From Aeromonas salmonicida subsp. salmonicida (GTDB lineage: Bacteria; Pseudomonadota; Gammaproteobacteria; Enterobacterales; Aeromonadaceae), in assembly GCF_001643305.1 (NCBI RefSeq), contig NZ_LSGW01000001.1:1-64000 (forward strand): a stretch of 64,000 bases of DNA, read 5' to 3'. Numbering within the stretch: the stretch's first letter is position 1; each line of letters opens with the position of its first letter. The notes below the pieces were generated by a model. That model did not search any database. It had not been told where the DNA came from and saw only the letters and a list, made by a program, of their open reading frames with translations. A program made the translations under genes and the position numbers. Shown in pieces: positions 10,830-20,546 of the stretch.

Positions 10830-11825
10830 ATGTCTGTAAAGCCTGAGAAAGTGTCTGAACTGTTCGATTTTCGTCGCAGCGCCCGTACTGTGCTGGACAT
10901 TGAAAAACAAGCGATTGATGGACTCTATCAGTACCTGAACGATGCCTTTGACAAGGCGTGCGAGCTGGTGCTGCGCTGCAGTGGCAAGATAGTGGTCACC
11001 GGCATGGGTAAGTCAGGTCACATCGGGAGCAAGATTGCGGCCACCTTGGCCAGCACTGGCACCCCTGCCTTCTTCCTCCACCCGGGTGAAGCCAGCCATG
11101 GGGATCTGGGGATGATCTCCAGCGGCGACCTTATCATCGCCATCTCCAACTCCGGTGAGAGCGACGAGATCCTGGCCCTGCTGCCGGTGCTCAAACGTCG
11201 CGGCATCCAGTTGATCTGCATGACAGGCAATCCGGCCTCCACCATGGCCAAAGAGGCCAACGTGCATCTGTGCATCAAGGTGGATAAAGAGGCCTGCCCG
11301 CTGGGCCTGGCACCGACCTCCAGCACCACGGCTACCCTGGTGATGGGCGATGCACTGGCGGTTGCCCTGCTGGAAGCCCGCGGCTTCACCGCCGATGACT
11401 TCGCGCTCTCCCACCCTGGTGGCTCCCTTGGCAAGCGGTTGCTGCTGCGGGTCGGTGACCTGATGCATAGCGGCGATCTGTTGCCCCAGGTGGGGATCGA
11501 TGCCACCATCAGCCAGGCGCTGCTGGAAGTGAGTCGCAAAGGTCTGGGCATGACGGCGGTCGTCAACGACGAGGGTCTGCTGGCCGGACTGTTCACCGAT
11601 GGTGACTTGCGCCGGATCCTGGATCTGCAGGTGGATATCCATCACACCTCGATCGCCAAGGTGATGACGACCAACTGTGTTACCGTTGGCCCCGAGATGA
11701 TGGCGGCAGAAGCTGTCAAACTGATGGAAACCAGAAAGATCAACGGATTACTGGTGGTGGATGGTGACAAGCGCCCGTTGGGGGCCTTCAACATGCATGA
11801 CCTGCTGAAAGCCGGGGTAATTTGA
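10830..11825 (+). CDS. kdsD: KdsD, arabinose 5-phosphate isomerase
   Basis: 331 residues: a SIS domain (GKIVVTGMGKSGHIGSKIAATLAS, HPGEASHGDLGMI, SNSGESDEI) followed by two CBS domains (VGDLMHSGDLLP; VMTTNCVTVGPE). It interconverts ribulose 5-phosphate and arabinose 5-phosphate, the precursor of Kdo in LPS. The ATG at 10830 has GGAG 10 nt upstream and gives the E. coli length; the frame is open to 10722 but that extension contains the promoter. First gene of kdsD-kdsC-lptC-lptA-lptB. Confidence 0.96.
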   Translation: MSVKPEKVSELFDFRRSARTVLDIEKQAIDGLYQYLNDAFDKACELVLRCSGKIVVTGMGKSGHIGSKIAATLASTGTPAFFLHPGEASHGDLGMISSGDLIIAISNSGESDEILALLPVLKRRGIQLICMTGNPASTMAKEANVHLCIKVDKEACPLGLAPTSSTTATLVMGDALAVALLEARGFTADDFALSHPGGSLGKRLLLRVGDLMHSGDLLPQVGIDATISQALLEVSRKGLGMTAVVNDEGLLAGLFTDGDLRRILDLQVDIHHTSIAKVMTTNCVTVGPEMMAAEAVKLMETRKINGLLVVDGDKRPLGAFNMHDLLKAGVI

Positions 11826-12379
11826 TGCAAAACGTACCGACCCTTTATGGTCCGGTGACGCGCAGCCAATACGACAGGGCGGCGCAAATCCGCCTGCTGG
11901 TGTGCGATGTGGATGGGGTGCTCTCCAACGGCCTCATCTATATGGGTAATGATGGCGAAGAGCTGAAGACCTTCTGTACCCGCGATGGCGCCGGTATGCG
12001 GGCCCTGCTCAACGCCGGGATCGAAATAGCCATCATCACCGGGCGCAACTCCCGCATCGTCAGCGATCGGATGAAGAGCCTGGGAGTGCAGCATCTGGTA
12101 CAGGGGGCGGATCAGAAGCTGCCCCACTTCGAGGCGCTGTTGACAAAGCTGGGTCTGGAAGCGTCACAAGCCGCCTATATGGGGGATGACACCATAGATC
12201 TGCCGGTGATGCAGGCCTGCGGGCTTGGCATTGCCGTGGCTGATGCTCATCCGCTGGTACTGGCCCGGGCCGACATGGTGACTCGACTGGCTGGCGGAGT
12301 CGGTGCTGTGCGTGAGGTGTGTGACCTCATACTGCAGGCGCAAGGGCATGGCGATTATCAGCCAGAGGCCTCGGTATGA
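11825..12379 (+). CDS. kdsC: KdsC, Kdo 8-phosphate phosphatase
   Basis: 184 residues of the HAD superfamily, C0 type with no cap domain. The nucleophile motif is CDVDGVLSNG (Asp28, Asp30), motif II is IITGRNS, and motif III/IV is YMGDDTIDLPVM. It releases Kdo from Kdo 8-phosphate. The ATG overlaps the kdsD stop as TGATG; a TTG one codon earlier is also in frame. The lptC start overlaps its stop as ATGA. Confidence 0.96.
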   Translation: MQNVPTLYGPVTRSQYDRAAQIRLLVCDVDGVLSNGLIYMGNDGEELKTFCTRDGAGMRALLNAGIEIAIITGRNSRIVSDRMKSLGVQHLVQGADQKLPHFEALLTKLGLEASQAAYMGDDTIDLPVMQACGLGIAVADAHPLVLARADMVTRLAGGVGAVREVCDLILQAQGHGDYQPEASV

Positions 12380-12936
12380 GCAGACAGACGCTGTTGTTCG
12401 CCCTGCTGTTTCTGGTGGCGCTGGCCGCCTGGCAGATTGGTGATGTCGACCTGACGCCGGAGCCGACTACCAAGGCAGAAAACTACCAGCCGGACTTCAC
12501 CGCAAGGAACCTGGTGACCACCCGTTTTGATGTCAACGGTCGACGCACAGAACGGTTGGAGTCCGAGTATGCGGAGTATTACCAGATCATCGAGCAGGCT
12601 ACCTTCAACAAGCCGGTGGTCTACATGTTCGACAAGCAGGGTGAGGCCGAGTGGAAAGTCACGGCCGACACAGGTGTCCTCAATACAGACGACAACGTGA
12701 TCCTGCGCGACAAGGTACATCTGGATGGCCTGCTGCCCACCTCCTTCATCTCCACACTGGATACCCCCTATCTGGAGCTGGATCTGGTGACTCAGAATGT
12801 GAGAAGCAATCAGCATGTCAGCATAGTGGGTAAGGAATTCCAGACCGAAGGCGTTGGCCTGAAGGGTCATCTGGAACGCAAATATTTTGAATTACTGGAT
12901 CAGGGCCATGCCATCTATTTCAATGAAAAACGCTAA
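12376..12936 (+). CDS. lptC: LptC, inner-membrane LPS export protein
   Basis: 186 residues with one N-terminal membrane anchor (TLLFALLFLVALAAWQIG) and a periplasmic beta-jellyroll domain. LptC passes LPS from LptB2FG to LptA. Overlaps kdsC by 4 nt and lptA by 14 nt, which implies translational coupling. Recognised mainly by position, anchor and length plus the motifs FDVNGRRTERLESEYAEY and DNVILRDKVHL. Confidence 0.93.
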   Translation: MSRQTLLFALLFLVALAAWQIGDVDLTPEPTTKAENYQPDFTARNLVTTRFDVNGRRTERLESEYAEYYQIIEQATFNKPVVYMFDKQGEAEWKVTADTGVLNTDDNVILRDKVHLDGLLPTSFISTLDTPYLELDLVTQNVRSNQHVSIVGKEFQTEGVGLKGHLERKYFELLDQGHAIYFNEKR

Positions 12937-13450
12937 TCTGGCCCTCGCGGCTTTGCTGCTGTGCGGCACCGTGAGTGCCAAAGAGTCCGACTTTGCCGAA
13001 AAGGTCTATGTGGATGCGGTCAGACAGGTGGCCGAGATGCAGGACAACCGCATCACCTTCAGTGACGATGTCATCATCACTCAGGGCACCATCAAGATTA
13101 AGGCTGACAAGGTGGTGGTGATCCGTTCCGGCGACAAAGGGGCCGAGGTCATGACGGCCTATGGCAAGCCTGCCACCTTCTTCCAGATCCTGGACAACGG
13201 CAAACCGGTCAACGCCCACGGCAACAGCATTCGCTACGAGCTGAAGAATCGCCTGGTGACCATTACCGGCAACGGTCAGCTCAAACAGGAAGACAGCCAG
13301 GTCAATGGTGACCTGATCCGCTACGACATCGTCAAACAGAAGATGATCGCCGAGAGCAAGGGGCCGACCCAGCGGGTCAAGACGGTGTTCCTGCCTGATC
13401 AGGTAGAGAACTTCGACAAGCCCGCCGATCAGAAGAAGCAGGGAAAATAA
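12923..13450 (+). CDS. lptA: LptA, periplasmic LPS bridge protein
   Basis: 175 residues with a signal peptide (MKNANLALAALLLCGTVSA) and an OstA-type beta-jellyroll (DNRITFSDDVIITQGTIKI, NRLVTITGNGQLKQEDSQVNGDLIRYD). It polymerises into the bridge that carries LPS to the outer membrane. The start at 12923 is inside the end of lptC; an in-frame ATG 12 codons earlier would precede the signal peptide and is unlikely. Confidence 0.94.
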   Translation: MKNANLALAALLLCGTVSAKESDFAEKVYVDAVRQVAEMQDNRITFSDDVIITQGTIKIKADKVVVIRSGDKGAEVMTAYGKPATFFQILDNGKPVNAHGNSIRYELKNRLVTITGNGQLKQEDSQVNGDLIRYDIVKQKMIAESKGPTQRVKTVFLPDQVENFDKPADQKKQGK

Positions 13451-13453
13451 ACC

Positions 13454-14179
13454 ATGGCAGTGTTGAAAGCAGCCGGCCTGCAAAAAAGTTACAAGCGTCG
13501 CATGGTGGTCAGTGACGTGAGTCTGGAGGTGGGTACTGGCCAGATCGTCGGCCTGCTCGGCCCGAACGGTGCCGGCAAGACCACCTCCTTCTATATGATA
13601 GTGGGGCTGGTGCAGAGCGATGCCGGCCTCATCACCATCGACGATCAGGACATCAGCCAGCAGCCCATGCATATCCGTGCCCGTAACGGCATCGGCTATC
13701 TGCCGCAGGAGGCCTCCATCTTCCGTCGTCTGTCCGTGTTCGACAACCTGATGGGGGTCATGCAGACCCGCAAGGGGCTGAGCCGCGAAGAGCGTGAAGA
13801 CAAGGTTGAACAACTGCTGGAAGAGTTCAACATCACCCATATCCGTGACAACCTGGGGCAGAGTCTGTCAGGGGGGGAGCGACGCCGGGTCGAGATCGCC
13901 CGCGCGCTGGCGGCCGAGCCGCGCTTTATTCTGCTGGATGAGCCGTTTGCCGGGGTCGACCCCATTTCTGTGATAGACATCAAGAAGATCATCCAGCATC
14001 TGAAAGATAGAGGCCTTGGTGTCTTGATCACCGACCACAACGTCAGGGAGACTCTGGACGTATGTGAGAAGGCTTATATCGTCAGCCACGGCAAGATGAT
14101 CGCCGAAGGTGCACCGGCCGAGATCCTTGCCGATGAACAGGTCAAGCGCGTCTATTTGGGCGATCAATTCAGTCTATAG
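13454..14179 (+). CDS. lptB: LptB, ATPase of the LPS exporter
   Basis: 241 residues with Walker [10 protein letters not shown] (36-44), Q-loop [13 protein letters not shown], signature [16 protein letters not shown], and Walker [14 protein letters not shown]. It powers LPS extraction with LptF/LptG, which are not in this window. Starts 3 bp after lptA. Confidence 0.98.
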   Translation: MAVLKAAGLQKSYKRRMVVSDVSLEVGTGQIVGLLGPNGAGKTTSFYMIVGLVQSDAGLITIDDQDISQQPMHIRARNGIGYLPQEASIFRRLSVFDNLMGVMQTRKGLSREEREDKVEQLLEEFNITHIRDNLGQSLSGGERRRVEIARALAAEPRFILLDEPFAGVDPISVIDIKKIIQHLKDRGLGVLITDHNVRETLDVCEKAYIVSHGKMIAEGAPAEILADEQVKRVYLGDQFSL

Positions 14180-14244
14180 TAAGGGGGCATCTCTTCATTT
14201 CCTTTGACGACTGCCTCGCTGAACATAAGGATATCCCGACGTAG

Positions 14245-15684
14245 ATGAAGCCGACATTACAGTTGCGTCTCGGTCAGTCCCTGACCATGACGCCGCAATT
14301 ACAACAAGCGATTCGTCTGCTCCAGCTCTCCACCCTGGAACTCCAGCAGGAAATTCAGCAAGCGCTCGATAACAATCCTTTGCTTGAGCAAGAGGAGAAT
14401 GACGTTCAGGAGACCAGCCCGGAAGAGCCCGTCGACGACAGTCAGCTCGACTCCAGCGATGCCATGGCCCAGGATCAGATGCCGGACGAACTGCCGGTAG
14501 ATACCACCTGGGAAGATGTCTATTCAGCCGGCACAGCCCAGAGCGCAGGCCCCATCCACGATGGGGAGGACAGCGTCTATCAAGGGGAAACCACCGAGAA
14601 CCTGCAGGACTATCTGCTGTGGCAGATGCGCCTCACCCCGTTCAGCGATCTGGATGCCGCCATTGCGCTGGCCATCATAGATGCCATCGATGACTCCGGT
14701 TATCTGACCGTCTCTCTCGAAGATATACAGGCGGCGGTGAGCAGCGAGGATGTCGAGGTGGAACTCGACGAGGTCGAGGCAGTGCTCAAGCGGGTGCAGC
14801 ATTTCGATCCGGTCGGCATCGCCGCGCGCTCGGTGCAGGAGTGTCTGCTGATCCAGCTTGGCCAGTACGCTCCTGAACTGCCCTGGCTCAATGAGGCCAG
14901 GGAGGTAATCAAGGAGCACATGGACTTGCTCGGCAACCGTGATTACCGCACCCTGGCCCGCAAGACCAAGCTCAAGGAGAGTGACCTCAAGGAGGTGCTG
15001 GACCTTATCCAGCAACTGGAGCCCAGGCCGGGTAACGGCATCATACAGAGTGACTCCCAGTACGTGATCCCGGATGTCACCGTCGTCAAGAAGGGCAACA
15101 AATGGGTCGTTGAGCTCAACCCTGATTCTGCACCGCGCATCCGGGTCAACGAGACCTATGCCGCCATGGCCCGTCAGGCGCGTACCAGCCAGGATACCCA
15201 GTTCATTCGCTCCCACTTGCAAGAAGCCAAGTGGTTCATCAAGAGTCTGGAGAGTCGCAACGACACCCTGCTCAAGGTGGCGACCTGTATTGTCGAGCAA
15301 CAACAGGGCTTTTTCGAGTATGGTGAAGAAGCCATGAAGCCCATGGTGCTCAACGATATCGCCGAGGCGGTGGAGATGCATGAGTCGACCATTTCCAGGG
15401 TAACGACCCAGAAATACATGCATACCCCCCGCGGCATCTTCGAACTGAAGTTTTTTTTCTCCAGTCATGTGAACACAGAAGGAGGAAGAGAGTGCTCATC
15501 GACCGCAATTCGCGCGCTGATCAAGAAGCTGGTGACGGCGGAGAATCCCGCCAAGCCGCTAAGTGATAGCAAGATCGCGGATTTGCTGGCCGAACAGGGT
15601 ATTATGGTGGCGAGACGCACGATCGCAAAGTACCGTGAATCCTTGTTGATCCCGCCATCCAATCAGCGCAAACGCCTGGTTTAG
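14245..15684 (+). CDS. rpoN: RpoN, RNA polymerase sigma-54 factor
   Basis: 479 residues. Region I is glutamine/leucine-rich ([20 protein letters not shown]), an acidic region II follows, and the C-terminus has the DNA-binding HTH ([15 protein letters not shown]) and the RpoN box [10 protein letters not shown]. It recognises -24/-12 promoters and needs AAA+ activators. This is directly relevant to the lateral flagellar activator LafK encoded 31 kb away. Followed by hpf, ptsN, rapZ and npr in the conserved order. Confidence 0.98.
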   Translation: MKPTLQLRLGQSLTMTPQLQQAIRLLQLSTLELQQEIQQALDNNPLLEQEENDVQETSPEEPVDDSQLDSSDAMAQDQMPDELPVDTTWEDVYSAGTAQSAGPIHDGEDSVYQGETTENLQDYLLWQMRLTPFSDLDAAIALAIIDAIDDSGYLTVSLEDIQAAVSSEDVEVELDEVEAVLKRVQHFDPVGIAARSVQECLLIQLGQYAPELPWLNEAREVIKEHMDLLGNRDYRTLARKTKLKESDLKEVLDLIQQLEPRPGNGIIQSDSQYVIPDVTVVKKGNKWVVELNPDSAPRIRVNETYAAMARQARTSQDTQFIRSHLQEAKWFIKSLESRNDTLLKVATCIVEQQQGFFEYGEEAMKPMVLNDIAEAVEMHESTISRVTTQKYMHTPRGIFELKFFFSSHVNTEGGRECSSTAIRALIKKLVTAENPAKPLSDSKIADLLAEQGIMVARRTIAKYRESLLIPPSNQRKRLV

Positions 15685-15705
15685 GCAAAACAAAAAGAAG
15701 ACGTT

Positions 15706-15993
15706 ATGCAAATTAACCTGACCGGACACCATGTCGAGATCACCGAAGCTCTGCGTGATTATGTGAATAACAAATTTGCCAAACTCGAGCGTCACTTTGA
15801 CCACATCAACAATGTTCATGTGGTGTTGAGCGTAGAAAAACTGAACCAGATCGCCGAAGCCAAGCTGCATGTCAGCGGTGGTGAGGTGTTCGCCAATTCA
15901 CAGCATGCTGATATGTATGCTGCGATTGATACCCTGCTGGACAAGCTGGATCGGCAGATCATCAAGCACAAAGATAAGTTAAATCAAAAATAA
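15706..15993 (+). CDS. hpf: HPF, short ribosome hibernation promoting factor
   Basis: 95 residues of the S30AE/YfiA fold (MQINLTGHHVEITEALRDYV, LERHFDHINNVHVVLSVEK). The short form promotes 100S ribosome dimers in stationary phase together with RMF. It lies 21 bp after rpoN and 2 bp before ptsN, and is probably part of that transcript. Confidence 0.95.
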   Translation: MQINLTGHHVEITEALRDYVNNKFAKLERHFDHINNVHVVLSVEKLNQIAEAKLHVSGGEVFANSQHADMYAAIDTLLDKLDRQIIKHKDKLNQK

Positions 15994-15995
15994 CT

Positions 15996-16442
15996 ATGCA
16001 ACTTGAACACATACTGAGTCGGGACTGCACCAAAAGTGCGGTCCCTTGTACCAGCAAGAAACGCGCCCTCGAGATCATCAGTGAATTAGCCGCTGAGCGC
16101 TTGGGGACCTCTCGCCAGACACTGTTCGAGTGTTTGCTGGCACGAGAAAAAATGGGCAGTACCGGGATCGGTGCCGGTATCGCCATTCCCCACGGCCGGA
16201 TCGGTGACGAGTTTCCGCCGACCGCCATCCTGATGACCTTCGCAGAGCCTATCCCCTTCGACTCCATCGACAATCAACCGGTTGACCTGCTCTTTGCCCT
16301 GCTGGTGCCGGAAAGCGAGTGCAAACAGCACCTCAAGACCCTTTCCCTGATGGCATCCAAACTGGGTGACAAGGCGGTTTGCCGCCAGTTGCGCCAGGCA
16401 ACCAGCGATGAAGATCTCTATCAGATCATGACGTCGGCCTGA
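15996..16442 (+). CDS. ptsN: PtsN, EIIA of the nitrogen phosphotransferase system
   Basis: 148 residues of the EIIA fructose/mannitol type, with the phospho-accepting histidine in GIGAGIAIPHGRI (His66). It receives phosphate from NPr and regulates K+ transport and other targets by protein contact rather than sugar import. Confidence 0.97.
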   Translation: MQLEHILSRDCTKSAVPCTSKKRALEIISELAAERLGTSRQTLFECLLAREKMGSTGIGAGIAIPHGRIGDEFPPTAILMTFAEPIPFDSIDNQPVDLLFALLVPESECKQHLKTLSLMASKLGDKAVCRQLRQATSDEDLYQIMTSA

Positions 16443-16484
16443 TATTCGGGCCCTCGTGATGATCCCAAGCGGTGAGGCAACAAG

Positions 16485-17351
16485 ATGCAATTAATAGTGG
16501 TAAGTGGGCGCTCCGGCTCGGGCAAGACAGTGGCCCTGCGCGTGCTGGAGGATCTGGGTTATTACTGTGTGGATAACCTGCCGGTCAACCTGCTGCCCCA
16601 GTTGATCGTGTCGGTCGAGAGCCAGTATGACAAGCTGGCGGTCAGTATCGACGTGCGCAACCTGCCGGTGAGCGCAGACAAGCTGGAGACCCTGCTGGCC
16701 CAGGTTCGCAATGAAGGCCGGGTGGAATTTTCCAGCTTCTTCTTCGATGCGGAGAACTCCACCCTGCTCAAGCGCTACGGCGAGAGCCGCCGGCTGCACC
16801 CCTTGTCCCGCAAGCAGCTCTCGCTGGATGAGGCGATCCGTGAAGAGACCAATCTGCTGGCACCGCTCTCCTCGACAGCCGACTTGCGTATCGACACCAC
16901 CAGCCTCAGCATTCATGACCTGAGTGAGCTCATCAAGACCCGGGTGCTTGGCAAGAAAGAGAACGAACTGGTGCTGGTGTTCGAGTCGTTCGGCTTCAAG
17001 TACGGCATCCCCAAGGACGCTGACTTCGTGTTCGATGCTCGCTTCCTGCCGAATCCACACTGGATCCCCGAGCTCAAACCCTTTACCGGCAAGGATGAGC
17101 CCGTGGCCCGCTACCTTTCCAGCCAGCCAGACGTGATGCAGTTCATCCTGCAGATTGAAAACATGCTGGCGACCTGGTTGCCACATCTGGAGCGCAACAA
17201 TCGTAGCTATGTTACTGTGGGAATTGGTTGCACTGGGGGCCAGCACAGGTCCGTGTTCATCGCAGAGCAGCTGGCTGGCGCGTTCCGCTTGCTCGGCAAG
17301 AACGTCCAGATCCGCCACCGCACCCTCGACAAAAGTACGCCGCAACATTGA
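16485..17351 (+). CDS. rapZ: RapZ, RNase E adaptor for small RNA GlmZ
   Basis: 288 residues with an N-terminal Walker A (GRSGSGKT, 8-15) and the conserved C-terminal domain ([22 protein letters not shown]) that binds RNA and glucosamine 6-phosphate. In E. coli it targets GlmZ for cleavage and so tunes GlmS and amino-sugar supply for the cell wall. Intact; 21 bp before npr. Confidence 0.97.
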   Translation: MQLIVVSGRSGSGKTVALRVLEDLGYYCVDNLPVNLLPQLIVSVESQYDKLAVSIDVRNLPVSADKLETLLAQVRNEGRVEFSSFFFDAENSTLLKRYGESRRLHPLSRKQLSLDEAIREETNLLAPLSSTADLRIDTTSLSIHDLSELIKTRVLGKKENELVLVFESFGFKYGIPKDADFVFDARFLPNPHWIPELKPFTGKDEPVARYLSSQPDVMQFILQIENMLATWLPHLERNNRSYVTVGIGCTGGQHRSVFIAEQLAGAFRLLGKNVQIRHRTLDKSTPQH

Positions 17352-17371
17352 TGGACCAATAGGAAGATCAG

Positions 17372-17644
17372 ATGACTGTCTCAGCCTCGGTGGAAGTGAA
17401 GAACAAACTGGGTATGCATGCCAGACCGGCCATGATGCTGTTCGAGCTGGTACAGGGCTTCGATGCCCACGTGCTGCTGCGCAATGAGGACGGCATCGAG
17501 GCCGATGCAGACAGCGTGATCGGCCTGCTGATGCTGGATTCAGCCCAGGGCAAGCAGGTGGAAGTGCAGGTGGAGGGCCCCGAAGAAGTGGAGGCGCTGG
17601 CCGCTGTGGTGGCGCTGTTTACCTCCGGCTTCAACGAGGAGTGA
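17372..17644 (+). CDS. npr: NPr (PtsO), HPr-like phosphocarrier of the nitrogen PTS
   Basis: 90 residues with the HPr active site [12 protein letters not shown] (His16) and a conserved serine region ([16 protein letters not shown]). It passes phosphate from EI-Ntr to PtsN. Last gene of the rpoN cluster; it converges on the PRD regulator after 18 bp with no clear terminator between them. Confidence 0.96.
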   Translation: MTVSASVEVKNKLGMHARPAMMLFELVQGFDAHVLLRNEDGIEADADSVIGLLMLDSAQGKQVEVQVEGPEEVEALAAVVALFTSGFNEE

Positions 17645-17662
17645 CTCACTCCCCGCCCGGGT

Positions 17663-19577
17663 TCAGGAACCGGTGCGCGCCAGCCCCTTGAAGCTGGCAA
17701 AATCCCGACAAGCCAGCAGATTCTTGCTGGCTTTTTCGTTCATCAGCGCCAGAAACAGATCGTAGAGCCCCATCGCCTCTTCGTAGTCCGCCTTGCTGAT
17801 GGCCAGCACGAATATCAGAGTGGCTGTCTCGCCATTGCCCCAGTCGATCCCCTGTGGTGCCAGCACTGTATAGACCAGGGTGCGGCGGGCCAGCAGGCCG
17901 AGGGAGTGGGGCAGGGCTATGCCTTCTCCCAGCAGGGTGGAGACGATGCGCTCCCGTTCGTGGAGTGAACTTCTGAACCCCGCTTCCACCAGGTCTTCCT
18001 GTTCCAGCTGATCGCAGATGCGGGCGAACAGCTGACTCTGGTTGAGTGGCTCATTGACCACCATGAAGTGGTCGGCATCGAAGTATTTGTCGAGCAGGTA
18101 GGGGCGGGTGCGGTCGATCAGCACCAGTTTGCCGAGCTGCTCCAGCTGATACTGGGTCGGGAAAGGCGCCACCTGCACCACGGGCACGTTCTTCTCGCTC
18201 ACCTTGACAGTGCTGATGACAAAATCCTGCTCTATCCGCGTCAATCCCTCGTAATCTCGCACCGACTCCAGGCTGGCCAGTTGCAGCTGGGGATATTCCC
18301 GCTTGATGCGCGCCTCCAGCACCCGGAAGGTGGCGTTGCCGGCATCGCACAGCAGCAGTGCCTGGGGACGGCGGGTGTAGCCGATGTCGTAGTGGCGCTC
18401 CAGCCCTACCCCGATATGGATTACCAGGTAGCCGATCTCGTGGTGGGTCAGCCGGTAAGGGGTCTGTTTTATCCACTCCGAAATGGCCGCCAGCGTGATG
18501 TCGTAGGCGAGGGGATAGTACTGCTTGATGTGATCCGCCAGTGGATTGTGGCTGCCGATCTGGTATTTGACCCGCAGCAGCATGGCGCTGATATGGGTCT
18601 GCAGATCCGCTCGCAACTGCAGGTCGTCGCGCAGATCATAGGGATAGTGCTGATGGATATAGGCAAGCAGATGCTCGACCAGCTGCTCGCTCTCGGCGGC
18701 CATGGCCGGGCTGAGCCTGGGCGTGTCGGCGGTGAGGCGGGCCTGGATCTGGATGGCGAGGCAGGCGATCTCCTCCTCTCCCGGTGGCATCAAGGTCGGC
18801 AGCTCTGCATAAATGTCACTGGCTACGGCGGCCAGCGTCTCTGTGATGTCTTCGCTGGCAAACTGGCGGAGCTCGTGCCCCGCAGCCTGCCGCAGCCTGC
18901 CGCAGCAGGGCGACGGCGCAGTAGATGGTGAGCTGCTGCAGGCTCTCGTCGGCGAGGCGCAGCTGATGGCGGCTGAGCTGGGCATGGATGTGATTGCCCA
19001 CTACCTCCAGCGTCTTGCTGGGGCAAAGGTTGGGCAGCAGGCTCTGCAACTGGTTGTTGTGGAGCAGCTCCTGATAGAGCAACTGGGTGAGGCAGGCCCT
19101 GATCGCTGTCTCCCCCCCCTGGATGCGCATGCCCAGCCGTGGCTTGCTGTCGATGAGCAAGCCAAAGTGGGCGAGCCGCTCCCGCACTTCCGCCATGTCC
19201 CCCTGCAGGGCCGCCCGGCTCAGATACCAGGTATCTGCCAGTTCGTCGAGCTTGATCCCCTGTTCCGCCGTCAGCAGCAAGATCTGCAGGTGCAGCACCC
19301 GCTCACGACTGGTGCGCGGCAGGCTGCTCTCCTGCTCCTGGGCCGCCAGCAACTCATCAAACAGCCCCTGATTGTAAATCTTGAGCTGGTAGCCGCTGCC
19401 ACGCTGGTGGATCAGGTGGGCGCCGTGGGTGGCAATCAGCTCGTTGAGGGTCGCCACGTCGGTGCGCACAGTGCGGGTGGAGACATTGAGGCGGCGAGCC
19501 AGCTCCTCCTGTGGCAGCGGTTCGGCATGGAGCTGGGTCAGCAGTTGATGGAGTCTGGGGTGGGGCAGCTTGGTCAT
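17663..19577 (-). pseudogene. Frameshifted BglG/MtlR-type PRD transcriptional regulator
   Basis: Two overlapping frames together encode a PTS-controlled activator. N-terminal frame (19577 down to about 18890): winged HTH (LARRLNVSTRTVRTDVATLN), a second Mga-like HTH, and the start of PRD1. C-terminal frame (about 18900 down to 17663): rest of PRD1, PRD2 (LTHHEIGYLVIHIGVGLERH), an EIIB-like segment with cysteine (LLLCDAGNATF) and an EIIA domain with active-site histidine (GEGIALPHSLG). The break is at a 10-bp tandem duplication, 18881-18900. Removing one copy joins LLRQAAG-HELRQ in frame and yields exactly 634 codons. As read, the product loses PRD2, EIIB and EIIA. It is the likely regulator of the adjoining catabolic operon. 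Start taken at MTKLPHP; other starts are possible. Confidence 0.85.
18881..18906. repeat. 10-bp tandem duplication (2.6 copies) causing the frameshift
   Basis: CGCAGCCTGC at 18881-18890 is repeated exactly at 18891-18900 and followed by a partial third copy CGCAGC (18901-18906). Ten is not a multiple of three, so the extra copy breaks the regulator. Direct reading; loss by slippage would restore the gene. Confidence 0.95.
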
Positions 19578-19644
19578 GAGGGGGGACGGGACTCCTGTCG
19601 CGAAATAAAGGGTCGATGTTAACAAGCGGGTCATTAACAAGCCA

Positions 19645-19672
19645 GGCACCGGCCAGTGATCGGACCGGTGCC
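19645..19672. other. Hairpin between the aldolase gene and the PRD regulator
   Basis: Perfect 8-bp inverted repeat GGCACCGG/CCGGTGCC with a 12-nt loop, just after the aldolase stop and 68 bp before the regulator start. No T-run follows on the minus strand, so it is at best a weak or Rho-assisted terminator. An RNA antitermination site is a possibility I cannot support further. Confidence 0.4.
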
Positions 19673-19680
19673 ATCTTTCG

Positions 19681-20421
19681 TCACGCCAGCAGTCGTTTCA
19701 CCGTGGCGAGCAGGGTACGCACATCCTGGGGGCGGGTCTGGCCGCTCTCGCTGTCGATGATGGAGCTGTAGACGTGGGGGATCACCTTCTCGACACCAGC
19801 GTCCAGCGCGATCCGCACTATCTCTTCGAAGTTGTCGAGATCGATGCCGCCGGTGGGCTCCAGCCAGAAGCCGTGGCGGGCACAGGCCTCGGCCACCGCC
19901 TGATACTCGTCACGACAATCCAGCCCTCCCATGGGGAAGAACTTGACCGAGCTGCCGCCCATGTCCTTGAGCAGGGCGATGGCAGTGTCGATGGGCACAA
20001 TCCCGTCCGGTTGCTGGGCACTGAGGGGCCCGGTGGAGATCTTCACCATGCCGGGGGTGCCGGTGGGGGAAATGAGGCCATTGACCAGCGTCTCTGGCTG
20101 GCCCAACAGCGCCCGGCTGGCACCCACCCCGGTGAAGACCTGATTGACGTGCTGGGGCTGCAGCTGGCCTGCCAGCTCGGCTACCATGGCGGACTGGCGT
20201 GGATCGCCCGCCCCCAGCCCGATGGAGAGAGCGTTGTCGATGAGTTTCGCGTAATCGCGCATATCGGCGACCGCGGAGGGCACATCCGGATAGTTCTTGG
20301 AGAGCACGCCGACCAGTACATGGCCTTCGGCCGCCTCATAAATGTCGACAGCATTCTGTTTGGAGCCCGCTAATACATTGAGGCAGACACGGTTGCGGTA
20401 GTAGTTGGGAATAAGGGACAT
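19681..20421 (-). CDS. dgaF: DgaF-family 2-dehydro-3-deoxy-phosphogluconate (KDGP) aldolase
   Basis: 246 residues resembling DgaF of the Salmonella D-glucosaminate pathway and the EF_0839 family. Visible TIM-barrel features are VNGLISPTGTPGMVKISTGP, SSVKFFPMGGLDC (probable Schiff-base lysine), EPTGGIDLDNFEEIV and KVIPHVYSS. Expected reaction: cleavage of 2-keto-3-deoxy-6-phosphogluconate to pyruvate and glyceraldehyde 3-phosphate. The start at 20421 is preceded by AGGAGG. Its first 22 codons and ribosome-binding site are duplicated just upstream (20438-20546). Last gene of the seven-gene-plus operon. Confidence 0.88.
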   Translation of the reverse strand: MSLIPNYYRNRVCLNVLAGSKQNAVDIYEAAEGHVLVGVLSKNYPDVPSAVADMRDYAKLIDNALSIGLGAGDPRQSAMVAELAGQLQPQHVNQVFTGVGASRALLGQPETLVNGLISPTGTPGMVKISTGPLSAQQPDGIVPIDTAIALLKDMGGSSVKFFPMGGLDCRDEYQAVAEACARHGFWLEPTGGIDLDNFEEIVRIALDAGVEKVIPHVYSSIIDSESGQTRPQDVRTLLATVKRLLA

Positions 20422-20546
20422 CAGTGATCCTCCTGAATTAGATATGGCCTTCGACGACGGCTTGCTGTTTGGAGCCCGGTAGTACATTGAGGCAGACACG
20501 GTTGTGGTAGTCGTTGGGAGTTTGGGACATCAACGATTCTCCTGAA
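20356..20546 (-). repeat. Direct repeat of the dgaF ribosome-binding site and first codons
   Basis: The 82-bp unit 20356-20437 (dgaF RBS plus first 22 codons) recurs at 20465-20546, offset 109 bp, with 72 of 82 positions identical by my count. The divergence indicates an old duplication rather than an assembly artefact. Confidence 0.9.
20438..20530 (-). CDS. 30-residue mini-ORF, truncated duplicate of the DgaF N-terminus
   Basis: The ORF begins MSQTPNDYHNRVCLNVLPGS and ends QQAVVEGHI before TAA. The true DgaF begins MSLIPNYYRNRVCLNVLAGS. After codon 22 the copy lacks 15 nt relative to dgaF, then matches GAAGGCCAT and stops. It has its own Shine-Dalgarno sequence (CAGGAG), and its ATG overlaps the dgaE stop as TGATG. 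It may be a decayed duplicate or a translated coupling leader for dgaF; I cannot tell which. Too short for normal ORF calling. Confidence 0.6.
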   Translation of the reverse strand: MSQTPNDYHNRVCLNVLPGSKQQAVVEGHI

